Below, piece by piece: positions 1 to 5,364 of a DNA stretch of 5,713 bases. The position numbers and the translations under genes were made by a program. The stretch comes from Clostridiaceae bacterium (GTDB lineage: Bacteria > Bacillota > Clostridia > Monoglobales > Firm-18), in assembly GCA_012511915.1 (NCBI GenBank), contig JAAZFB010000083.1, forward strand, positions 1-5,713, written 5' to 3'. The notes under the pieces were generated by a model. It searched no databases. It was not told the DNA's origin and saw only the letters and a list, made by a program, of their open reading frames with translations. Each line of letters starts with the position of its first letter. Position 1 is the stretch's first letter.

Positions 1-2
1 AA

Positions 3-20
3 ACAATTGGGACAATTGGG
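3..20. repeat. Tandem 9-bp repeat (acaattggg x2)
   Basis: The unit acaattggg occurs twice head to tail at the very start of the window. A third copy, within an 11-base match, lies at 5026-5036. The tandem copy falls inside the open frame that starts at base 3 and would code for TIG twice. No function is apparent. Confidence 0.4.
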
Positions 21-248
21 AGTAGATCTTCAAAAGAGAGGCTTGACTGGATAGAGGAACAGAAATTTATCATTATTGCAACTGCTGCAAAGGGAACAGC
101 GAAGGCCAAAAGAACGGAGGATCAACAGTTCTCTGTTTTACCTATAATGCCTATTCTCGGATAGCAGAAACGGGTCAAACAAAACTTGGCAAGTACACCT
201 GACTTTTAGGGCAAATATGTGTAAAATAATAGACATGATAAAGGAAGG

Positions 249-377
249 ATGCGATTCCTGGAAGACCCTAACAAGACTTTTAGTTTTCATCTTCCTATCA
301 TTGATCGTGCAATTGTCAAAGCTCTGCGATCATCGCTTGAAGAGGTTATGCCTGAAATTATGAGTGCAATAACCTGA
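249..377 (+). other. Short unidentified ORF, 42 residues, probably a remnant
   Basis: This ATG-to-TGA frame encodes a peptide beginning MRFLEDPNKTF, with an amphipathic helical middle (IDRAIVKALRSSLEEVM). It has no recognised family. The purine-rich AAGGAAGG directly abuts the ATG with no spacing, which is poor for initiation. The protein-like composition suggests it was once part of a longer coding sequence. It could also be a chance ORF. Confidence 0.2.
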
Positions 378-380
378 TTG

Positions 381-407
381 AGCGGAATGGGTATGGCCAA
401 TTCCGTT
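381..407. repeat. Small inverted repeat
   Basis: AGCGGAAT at 381-388 can pair with ATTCCGTT at 400-407 (8 pairs including one G-T), leaving an 11-base loop. No T-run follows, so it is not a terminator. It sits just after the stop of the 249-377 frame. Confidence 0.3.
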
Positions 408-585
408 AGAATCCTATTATAGCACAGCTACGTGATAAATACCGACATTTAGGCTGGCTCGATTTAAATATCCTTTCTCGAAGAGGCTAAAAAACTTCTG
501 TCTTATTCCATCCCGCATCTTGCAATATCCTCACACTTATGACAGGGGGCACATTTCGTAGTGTACGAAACCAATCAGACAAGCG

Positions 586-987
586 TTATAAATTCGTGTT
601 GCTTTCGTTAACATTAAGTTGTTCCAGATTTTGAATGGCTTTGTTCAGATGCTCTTTCATAAGAAATTTGGCCTTGCCACTGTCGCCCTCCTGTACGGCA
701 GCCAAAATGGCTTCGTGGTCGGCTACGGATTTTTCCAGCTACCCGGGTATGAATAGCGTAGCGTGGCGGATGTTGCTTAAAGGCTCCCGGCACATGGCCA
801 ATATTTTGATCATGGCACCGTTTTCGCTGGCTGTGGCCAAGGCGGTGCGGCTTACGTTAAGCTACTCGGCAAGTAATCGCTCCGGGGGCAGACGGTCGCC
901 CGGTTTGAGCAAGCCGTTTTTAATCAACTCCAGCAACTGTTGTATAATTTCTTCGTATAATCTCGTCTTTTTTAATGGCTCCAGCAT
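586..987 (-). pseudogene. Decayed GntR/FadR-family transcriptional regulator
   Basis: Read on the minus strand from the ATG at 987, the frame gives an N-terminal GntR winged-helix segment (LYEEIIQQLLELIKNG, KPGDRLPPERLLAE, then LNVSRTAL). It passes directly into the end of an FCD-type ligand-binding domain (ATASENGAMIKIL, VADHEAILAAVQEGD, MKEHLNKA). Two in-frame TAG codons interrupt it, at codons 42 (862-864) and 83 (739-741). Both replace positions that are normally Gln in this family (LAEQL and PGQLE), as expected from CAG to TAG transitions. The product is 133 codons, against roughly 220-240 for the family: the wing and about 100 residues of the FCD domain are missing between SRTAL and ATASEN, in frame, as after deletion between short GCCTTG-like repeats. 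The two His of DHEAI and KEHL, typical FCD metal ligands, survive. It is divergent from the dehydrogenase/ligase operon and was probably its repressor. As written it cannot make a working protein. Confidence 0.87.
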
Positions 988-994
988 ATGTTTT

Positions 995-1005
995 TGGTCT
1001 GACAA
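995..1005. promoter_or_regulatory. Candidate FadR-subfamily operator at the regulator's promoter
   Basis: TGGTCTGACAA fits the FadR-subfamily GntR consensus TNGTNNNACNA at every defined base, with GTC-T-GAC as its core palindrome. It lies 7 bases upstream of the regulator's ATG and just downstream of a TATATT -10 box on the minus strand, a position suited to autorepression. The assignment is by motif and position only. Confidence 0.5.
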
Positions 1006-1013
1006 CTAAATTT

Positions 1014-1019
1014 AATATA
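1014..1019 (-). promoter_or_regulatory. Candidate extended -10 box for the GntR-family pseudogene
   Basis: On the minus strand TATATT is preceded by TGT, giving an extended -10 (TGn) element. No good -35 hexamer is found 17 bases upstream. Transcription would start near 1007, about 20 bases from the ATG and directly over the operator at 995-1005. Confidence 0.3.
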
Positions 1020-1077
1020 ACATATTCTCGTTTAATTATCTAAAGATATTACAGTTAGGCCAAATTTTAAAAAACTA

Positions 1078-1106
1078 TTGCAAATCGACAGGCCGTGTGC
1101 TATATT
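1078..1106 (+). promoter_or_regulatory. Candidate sigma-A promoter of the dehydrogenase/ligase operon
   Basis: TTGCAA (1078-1083) and TATATT (1101-1106) are separated by exactly 17 bases. TGC immediately precedes the -10 box, giving an extended -10. The predicted start is near 1113, inside the palindrome at 1109-1119. It is the best promoter-like sequence upstream of the operon. It implies a 5' leader of about 210 nt. Confidence 0.55.
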
Positions 1107-1108
1107 TT

Positions 1109-1119
1109 TGGTAATACCA
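1109..1119. promoter_or_regulatory. Candidate FadR-subfamily operator over the operon start site
   Basis: TGGTAATACCA is a perfect palindrome around a central A and matches TNGTNNNACNA, the FadR-subfamily GntR operator consensus. It begins 3 bases after the TATATT -10 box, so a bound protein would block initiation. It is a second such site in the divergent region, 114 bases from the one at the regulator's own promoter, which supports a shared local GntR-type repressor. Confidence 0.57.
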
Positions 1120-1323
1120 GTAGACAATATTAATCCAACCTGTCCGAAGGCGGGCGGAATAGGGCATGAGCGCATTAAGCAATGGATGGCAAAAGGGCAC
1201 TGCCAGGGGATGCACGTGCAGCAAATGTTCACAGTTTCATTCGTCTATACAAAAGAAAATAATCAGCGGTCTTATCCGCCAATTTAAAAAAGACAAAAAT
1301 AAAGAAAAGAGGGCTCAAATGTT
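1113..1323 (+). other. Long operon leader with overlapping short ORFs
   Basis: The predicted transcript carries about 210 untranslated bases before the dehydrogenase start. A 59-residue frame (1166-1345) starts at an ATG without a good Shine-Dalgarno site, contains a Cys cluster (GCTCSKC) and a Lys-rich tail, and overlaps the dehydrogenase start by 22 bases in another frame. A second frame (open across 1078-1287) reads protein-like in its middle (AGGIGHERIKQWMAKGH). I recognise neither. The leader also holds a perfect 10-bp palindrome, TGCACGTGCA (1211-1220). No known riboswitch fold or attenuator terminator is visible. It may contain the remnant of a deleted gene. Confidence 0.35.
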
Positions 1324-2685
1324 ATGGAAAAAATGGAATACATGAATGAGTTGATTACCAAGTCCAAAAAAGCGCAAAAACAGTTCGAGTTGTTTTCGCA
1401 ACAGCAGGTTGACGACATATGCAGGGCCATTGCCAAAGTGGTATACGACAATGCCGAACCGTTGGCCAAACTGGCACACGAGGAGAGCGGTATGGGCGTG
1501 TATGTCGACAAAATCGCCAAAAACAAGGGCAAGTCAAAAATTATTTGGAACGATATGAAGGGCCAAAAGTCGGTGGGCATCATCAACAAAGATGAGGAGG
1601 AAGGGCTTGTATATGTGGCCAAACCCATGGGCGTAATTGCCTGTGTTACGCCTTGCACAAACCCTATTGTAACTCCTATGTGCAACATCATGTTTGCACT
1701 GAAAGGCCGCAACTCGGTGATTGTGGCGCCGCATCCGCGCGCTAAAAAGTGTGCTGTGCTGCTAATTGACATGTTCAATAAAGCCATAGCTAAGTTTAAC
1801 GCGCCCAAAGACCTCTTGCAGGTGATTCCTGAGCCGGACATTGAAACAAGCGGCCTTTTGATGAAGTCAGTGGATGTGGTAATTGCTACAGGCGGCGGCG
1901 GCATGGTTAAGGCGGCATATTCCAGCGGAAAGCCGGCGTTTGGCGTAGGCCCGGGTAATGTGCAGTGCATCATAGACCGCGACATGGATATGAAAACGGT
2001 GGTTCCCAAAATTATTGCCGGCCGTATCTTCGACAACGGCATTATCTGCTCCGGCGAGCAGACCATTATTGCCCCGCGTGAGGAATACGATGCCATTATG
2101 GCAGAGTTTGAGGCAAACGGCGCATATTACACAGAGGACGCGCAAGAGGCGCAAAGGCTGCGGGATACCATGTTCCCCGGCGGCGTTATGAATAAAGATT
2201 TAGTGGGCCAGGATATTGAAAAGATAGCGGAGGCAGCAAACATTGCACTGCCAAAGGGCGCTAAGCTGATTGTAGTCAAAGCACAGGGCATAGGCCAAGA
2301 TGACTATCTTAGCAAGGAGAAAATGTGCTCGGTTATTTCTTCCTATGCATACGACACATGGGAGCAGGCGGTTGAGATTGCTACCGCCAATTTAGAATGC
2401 GAGGGCAAGGGGCACAGCGTTGCCATTCACAGCAATAACGACGAAAACATAGAGTACGCCGGCATCCATCTTCCGGTAAGCCGCGTACTTCTTAACCAAA
2501 TTTGTGCCACCATGAACGGCGGTGCATTTACAAACTCTCTAGCTCCCTCCACCACGCTGGGTTGCGGAAGCTGGGGTAACAACAGCATAAGTGAGAATTT
2601 AAGCTGGCGACATTTGTTCAATGTGAGCCGCATTGCATACGAGTTGGATAAAAGAGTTCCTACCGACGATGAAATTTGGGGGTGA
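1324..2685 (+). CDS. CoA-acylating aldehyde dehydrogenase (succinate-semialdehyde dehydrogenase type)
   Basis: This enzyme oxidises an aldehyde with CoA and NAD(P)+ to an acyl-CoA, or runs in reverse, in the cytoplasm. At 453 residues it matches the single-domain acylating family in length. It resembles the C. kluyveri succinate-semialdehyde dehydrogenase (there named SucD, EC 1.2.1.76) along its whole length, from the N-terminal VVYDNAE to the C-terminal GCGSWG, NSISENL, VSRIAY and DEIWG. Cys242 in NGIICSGEQT is the expected catalytic thiol. The nucleotide-binding part includes ATGGGGMVKAAYSSGKP (188-204) and GVGPGN (207-212). The ATG at 1324 has AGAGGG 10 bases upstream, and the N-terminus aligns with relatives. 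An ATG at 1319 is out of frame. It is the first gene of the operon, 7 bases before the ligase beta subunit. The substrate is inferred: succinate semialdehyde is likeliest, but acylating sulfoacetaldehyde dehydrogenases also occur beside acyl-CoA ligases. It is distinct from the ligase alpha subunit also called SucD. Confidence 0.93.
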   Translation: MEKMEYMNELITKSKKAQKQFELFSQQQVDDICRAIAKVVYDNAEPLAKLAHEESGMGVYVDKIAKNKGKSKIIWNDMKGQKSVGIINKDEEEGLVYVAKPMGVIACVTPCTNPIVTPMCNIMFALKGRNSVIVAPHPRAKKCAVLLIDMFNKAIAKFNAPKDLLQVIPEPDIETSGLLMKSVDVVIATGGGGMVKAAYSSGKPAFGVGPGNVQCIIDRDMDMKTVVPKIIAGRIFDNGIICSGEQTIIAPREEYDAIMAEFEANGAYYTEDAQEAQRLRDTMFPGGVMNKDLVGQDIEKIAEAANIALPKGAKLIVVKAQGIGQDDYLSKEKMCSVISSYAYDTWEQAVEIATANLECEGKGHSVAIHSNNDENIEYAGIHLPVSRVLLNQICATMNGGAFTNSLAPSTTLGCGSWGNNSISENLSWRHLFNVSRIAYELDKRVPTDDEIWG

Positions 2686-2692
2686 GCCATAA

Positions 2693-3847
2693 ATGAAATT
2701 ATTGGAATACAAGGCCCAAGAACTCTTTGAAAGAGCGGGTATACCCACCATGAAGGGCGTTGTAATTGATAAACCCACAGGTATTGTCGAAACGCTAAAG
2801 GCCACCCAATTGCAGTATCCCATCGTGATAAAGGCGCAGGTGCAGGTAGGGGGCCGGGGCAAGGCTGGTGGTATTCAGTTTGCCGACAATGCCCAACAGG
2901 CGGAGGAGTGGTGCAAAAAGCTGCTGTTTACAGACTTAAAAGGCTTTAAAATCAATCAGCTTCTGTTGGTGGAGAAGGCATCGCCCAAGCAGGAATGGTA
3001 TCTTTCCATTATGCTGGATCGCTTAAGAAAATGCCCGCTTATTATATTTTCGGCTTGTGGCGGTGTAGAAATTGAAGAAACGGCTAAAACCGATCCAGAC
3101 AAAATTATAAAAATACCCATCGACCCTTTTTTAGGCGTAAAAGACTATATGGTGCGCTATTTGATGGATAAATCTGGCCTAAGCGCCGACTACACACTGC
3201 AGATAAAAGACATAATCGTACGGCTTTATGATGTGTTTCAATCTAACGATTGTATGCTTGCCGAGATTAATCCGCTTGCGCTAGACCAAAGCGGCAAAAT
3301 CATTGCGCTGGACGGCAAGGTGGATGTAGACGACAGCGCGCTCTACCGCCAAAGCGACATACTTGCGTTTCGTGATAGCCTACAAGAGGATCCTTTGGTT
3401 GTGGAGGCACGTACGCATAACTTCCTATATATACCCATAGATATAGGGGGCAGCGTGGGCGTTATGTCCAACGGCAGCGGCATGCTTATGAGTTGTATAG
3501 ACCTCATTACAAAAGAGGGTATGACGGTGGGTGCGGCGATGGACTTAGGCGGCGGCGCTACCAGCACAAGAATTGCCGAGGCGGTGCGCATTATGCTGTC
3601 TACTCCCGGCATTAAAGCCATGTTTATATGTATATTCGGCGGCATCACCCGCTGCGACGAAGTAGCCACGGGGCTTAAGATAGCGCTTGCAAATCAGCCG
3701 CCGGACAAAATTGTGGTGATACGCATGGAAGGCACAAACAAAGAAGAAGGGCTGAGAATCATCGAATCCATCGATGGCAACGTTATTTCGGTGGATGGCA
3801 TTCGTGAAGGTGTGGCTGCCCTCAATGAAAGGAGGGCGCAACTGTGA
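2693..3847 (+). CDS. sucC: Acyl-CoA ligase (succinyl-CoA synthetase family), beta subunit
   Basis: The beta subunit of an NDP-forming acyl-CoA synthetase makes acyl-CoA from acid, CoA and ATP/GTP, or makes NTP in reverse. Its 384 residues match SucC (about 388). The N-terminal ATP-grasp domain has the VIKAQVQVGGRGKAGG loop (45-60), GGVEIEE (123-129), AEINPLAL (190-197; Glu and Asn for metal binding) and LDGK (206-209). The C-terminal ligase domain has DLGGGAT (284-290) and IFGGITRCD (314-322). The loop normally reading VNGAGLAM is SNGSGMLM here (259-266), so the acid specificity may differ. The ATG has GGGGGTGA 7 bases upstream, overlapping the TGA of the dehydrogenase. Its own end overlaps the alpha subunit start by GTGA. 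Strict succinate use is inferred rather than shown. Confidence 0.92.
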   Translation: MKLLEYKAQELFERAGIPTMKGVVIDKPTGIVETLKATQLQYPIVIKAQVQVGGRGKAGGIQFADNAQQAEEWCKKLLFTDLKGFKINQLLLVEKASPKQEWYLSIMLDRLRKCPLIIFSACGGVEIEETAKTDPDKIIKIPIDPFLGVKDYMVRYLMDKSGLSADYTLQIKDIIVRLYDVFQSNDCMLAEINPLALDQSGKIIALDGKVDVDDSALYRQSDILAFRDSLQEDPLVVEARTHNFLYIPIDIGGSVGVMSNGSGMLMSCIDLITKEGMTVGAAMDLGGGATSTRIAEAVRIMLSTPGIKAMFICIFGGITRCDEVATGLKIALANQPPDKIVVIRMEGTNKEEGLRIIESIDGNVISVDGIREGVAALNERRAQL

Positions 3848-4296
3848 GCATTTTAATCGATCAAGACACCCGGCTGATTGTGCAAGGGATTACCGGCCGC
3901 GAGGGTAGCTTTCATGCCGAGCAGATGCTGGCATACGGCACCAATGTGGTAGCCGGCGTAACACCGGGCAAAGGCGGCACAAAGATATTGGGCGTACCTG
4001 TGTTTAACACGGTGAAAGAAGCGATGGAAAGCACCAATGCCAATGCAACCGTGGTATTCGTGCCGGCACGCTTTACCGCAGACAGCGTGTATGAGGCGCT
4101 TCATGCCGGGCTTAAAACCATACTCACAATTGCCGAGCATGTTCCGGTACTGGACATGATGAAAGTATATCATCTTTCCAAAATGTACGGTGCGCGGGTG
4201 TTTGGCCCTAACTCGTTCGGCATTATTTCGCCGGGCAAAGCCAAAGCGGGCTTTATGCCGCACGCCATATTCAAACCCGGTAATGTGGCATTATGA
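3844..4296 (+). CDS. sucD: Acyl-CoA ligase alpha subunit, N-terminal (CoA-binding) part
   Basis: These 150 residues are the CoA-binding Rossmann domain of a SucD-type alpha subunit, colinear with E. coli SucD from residue 1: MSILIDQDTR, VQGITGREGSFHAEQ (13-27), YGTNVVAGVTPGKGG (31-45), GVPVFNTVKEA (50-60), and IFKPGNVAL at the end. The GTG start overlaps the beta-subunit stop (GTGA) and has a strong AAGGAGGG 8 bases upstream. The usual GPNCPG motif, whose Cys (Cys123 in E. coli) lies near the active site, is GPNSFG here (121-126). The frame ends at TGA exactly where the ligase domain should begin, and the rest continues in the -1 frame from the overlapping ATG at 4293. Alone it lacks the phosphorylated His and cannot be a complete alpha subunit. 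Read together, the two parts make 293 residues against about 289 in E. coli. Restoring one A (ttatgagc to ttaatgagc) would rejoin them. Confidence 0.86.
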   Translation: MSILIDQDTRLIVQGITGREGSFHAEQMLAYGTNVVAGVTPGKGGTKILGVPVFNTVKEAMESTNANATVVFVPARFTADSVYEALHAGLKTILTIAEHVPVLDMMKVYHLSKMYGARVFGPNSFGIISPGKAKAGFMPHAIFKPGNVAL

Positions 4297-4724
4297 GCCG
4301 CAGCGCCACCAACTGCTACGAAACGGTGGCCATGCTGTCTAATGCCGGCATCGGCCAGTCTACCTGTGTGGGAAATGGCGGGGACATGATACTGGGCAGC
4401 ACCTTTGTGGATGTTTTGCCGGACTTTGAAAACGACCCCGAAACCGAGATTATTGTGATAATAGGTGAAATTGGTGGCAGCGAGGAAGAGCTTGCAGCGG
4501 AATACATTAAAAAACATGTGACTAAGCCGGTTGTCGCCATGATTGCCGGAAAATATGCGCCCAAAGGCAAAAGTATGGGTCATGCAGGTGCGATTGTGTC
4601 GGCGGACGGCACAGGTAGCGCCGAAAGCAAAGAAAAGGCACTGCGAGCAGCAGGCGTGCATATCGCCGAGGGCACGCAGCATATGGTGGAAGTGCTTTTT
4701 GGCGTGCTGGCAGAGCTTAAATAA
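4293..4724 (+). CDS. sucD: Acyl-CoA ligase alpha subunit, C-terminal (ligase, catalytic His) part
   Basis: These 143 residues are the second, flavodoxin-like ligase domain of a SucD-type alpha subunit. It carries GIGQSTCVGNGGD (19-31), IIGEIGGSEEE (56-66), HVTKPVVAMIAGKYAPKGK (75-93) and the phosphohistidine motif MGHAGAI with His97. That His is residue 247 of the rejoined protein, the same place as in E. coli. The family motif SRSGTLTYE at its N-terminus is SRSATNCYE. The ATG shares ATGA with the stop of the preceding frame. No good Shine-Dalgarno site is seen, so initiation would depend on reinitiation by ribosomes ending the first half. The reading frame is clean to its TAA, as expected for a recent break, a sequence error or a functional split. 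It is the last gene of the operon, 46 bases before the terminator. Confidence 0.86.
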   Translation: MSRSATNCYETVAMLSNAGIGQSTCVGNGGDMILGSTFVDVLPDFENDPETEIIVIIGEIGGSEEELAAEYIKKHVTKPVVAMIAGKYAPKGKSMGHAGAIVSADGTGSAESKEKALRAAGVHIAEGTQHMVEVLFGVLAELK

Positions 4725-4770
4725 AAAACAAATATAAAAACAGCAACAAAACAAGCTGTATTCGTGCTGA

Positions 4771-4816
4771 AAAACAATATCGCTCACTATCTTCCAGCAG
4801 TGAGCGATATTGTTTT
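4771..4816 (+). terminator. Strong intrinsic terminator of the operon, probably bidirectional
   Basis: Perfect 18-bp inverted arms (4771-4788 and 4799-4816) enclose a 10-base loop. The core CAATATCGCTCACT pairs with AGTGAGCGATATTG and is flanked by A-runs on the left and T-runs on the right (TTTTATTT follows). The arms are also flanked correctly on the minus strand, so it could serve the minus-strand alcohol-dehydrogenase fragment ending at 4856. Confidence 0.94.
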
Positions 4817-4855
4817 ATTTGCGTTTAAAGTAAAGTTTGCAAGCCGCCAAGGTTC

Positions 4856-5014
4856 CTAATCCTCATAACCCTCGAGATACATAATGACCTTAAGCACCTC
4901 GCCCTTTTCCAGCAGTTCAAGGGTTTTGCCGTATTCGTTTAAGAGAAATGCATGGGTTGCAATTTCCTGTAAGAGGAGTAAGCCGCTCTCTATCTCTCTT
5001 TGATGCGGGCTGTT
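4856..5014 (-). pseudogene. C-terminal fragment of a zinc-type (MDR) alcohol dehydrogenase
   Basis: The minus-strand frame encodes 52 residues ending ATHAFLLNEYGKTLELLEKG, then EVLKVIMY and a TAG stop. The order of a T-H-x-F-x-L-x-E-Y segment, an L-E-L-L-E-K-G segment and a K-V-I-M-Y tail is typical of the last 50 residues of medium-chain alcohol/polyol dehydrogenases. Everything upstream, including the Zn and NAD sites, is absent. The frame is closed at its left by TAATAA and has no start codon. It faces the operon across the shared terminator. An alcohol dehydrogenase would fit as the partner reducing the aldehyde made by the 1324-2685 enzyme, but that link is inference. Family assignment rests on pattern memory. 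Confidence 0.55.
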
Positions 5015-5030
5015 TTATTATAGTAAAACA
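5011..5030. repeat. Perfect 7-bp inverted repeat at the edge of the dehydrogenase fragment
   Basis: TGTTTTA (5011-5017) and TAAAACA (5024-5030) flank a 6-base loop. The repeat lies exactly where homology to the alcohol dehydrogenase ends. It is not followed by a T-run. Confidence 0.35.
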
Positions 5031-5121
5031 ATTGGGCATTTAAATATTTTTATATTTTCAGTAATTAAGTATTTTGCTATTTCAATCTTTTTTATCTTCA
5101 TACTACTTTGCATTGTTTGCC

Positions 5122-5319
5122 TCAGTCTATTTTTAGAATACTACCTATTACAGACCTTTGCTCCAATGATTTTGTGGGTTCGCCCCCTAACATTCTAGCA
5201 TATTCATTGAAACACCGTTGACCGTATCTGCCCATAGGAAAACTGCTATGTAGCCATAAAGATTCCTATTGTTTTTCTCCGCTGTATAAGGTCGTTTTTA
5301 TAATATTATTCACTTTCAT
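5122..5319 (-). pseudogene. Unidentified coding remnant interrupted by an amber codon
   Basis: On the minus strand an ATG at 5319 opens a frame that meets TAG at 5266-5268. It then continues with 47 clearly protein-like residues to a TGA at 5122-5124, including SSFPMGRYGQRCFNEYARM, LGGEPTKSLEQRSVIGSILK. No Shine-Dalgarno site precedes the ATG. I cannot name the family: the pattern faintly recalls the end of a flavodoxin-like or NADPH oxidoreductase protein, but this is not reliable. The surrounding bases 5015-5364 are otherwise A/T-rich and hold nothing else I can support. It could be a chance frame. Confidence 0.3.
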
Positions 5320-5364
5320 TTATATTAAAAAGTGTCATTGTGGTAAAACATTACAAAAATAATA

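Larger units (their letters stand above)
1..585. other. Gene-poor region with broken reading frames
   Basis: No intact gene is visible in these 585 bases on either strand. On the plus strand a frame is open from base 3 to an amber stop at 162-164, with a protein-like stretch including RLDWIEEQKF. A second short frame runs at 249-377. A third stretch around 420-540 reads as protein only if a frameshift near 478 is allowed (AQLRDKYRHLGWLDLN, then EEAKKLLSYSIPHL). I do not recognise a family in any of them. The pattern fits old coding DNA broken by stops and frameshifts, possibly a mobile-element or phage remnant, but no transposase motif or terminal inverted repeat can be shown. A weak promoter-like pair, CTGACT and TAAAAT 17 bases apart, lies at 199-227. 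Confidence 0.4.

Noticed and set aside
635..1009. Plus-strand open frame of 124 codons
   Set aside because: It is the antisense shadow of the GntR-family pseudogene, whose minus-strand translation shows clear family motifs. The plus frame shows none.
1271..1283. GCGG/CCGC mini-hairpin just before the dehydrogenase as an attenuator
   Set aside because: The stem is only about 4 bp and no T-run follows, so termination is not credible.
1284..2096. Minus-strand open frame of 270 codons opposite the dehydrogenase
   Set aside because: The plus-strand frame encodes a full-length acylating aldehyde dehydrogenase with its catalytic Cys. The minus frame has no recognisable motif and is a codon-bias shadow.
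4270..4296. Programmed -1 ribosomal frameshift joining the alpha-subunit halves
   Set aside because: No X-XXY-YYZ slippery site lies in frame before the stop, the -1 frame is closed by TAA at 4281-4283, and no downstream stimulatory hairpin is obvious.
4170..4787. Minus-strand open frame of 205 codons spanning the alpha-subunit split
   Set aside because: It is Cys/His/Phe-rich low-plausibility protein opposite clear ligase homology, and its start lies in the terminator stem.
1..5036. Direct repeat aaacaattggg at 1-11 and 5026-5036 as attachment or target-site duplication
   Set aside because: Several 11-base A/T-rich repeats are expected by chance in a window of this size, and no integrase, transposase or terminal inverted repeats accompany it.
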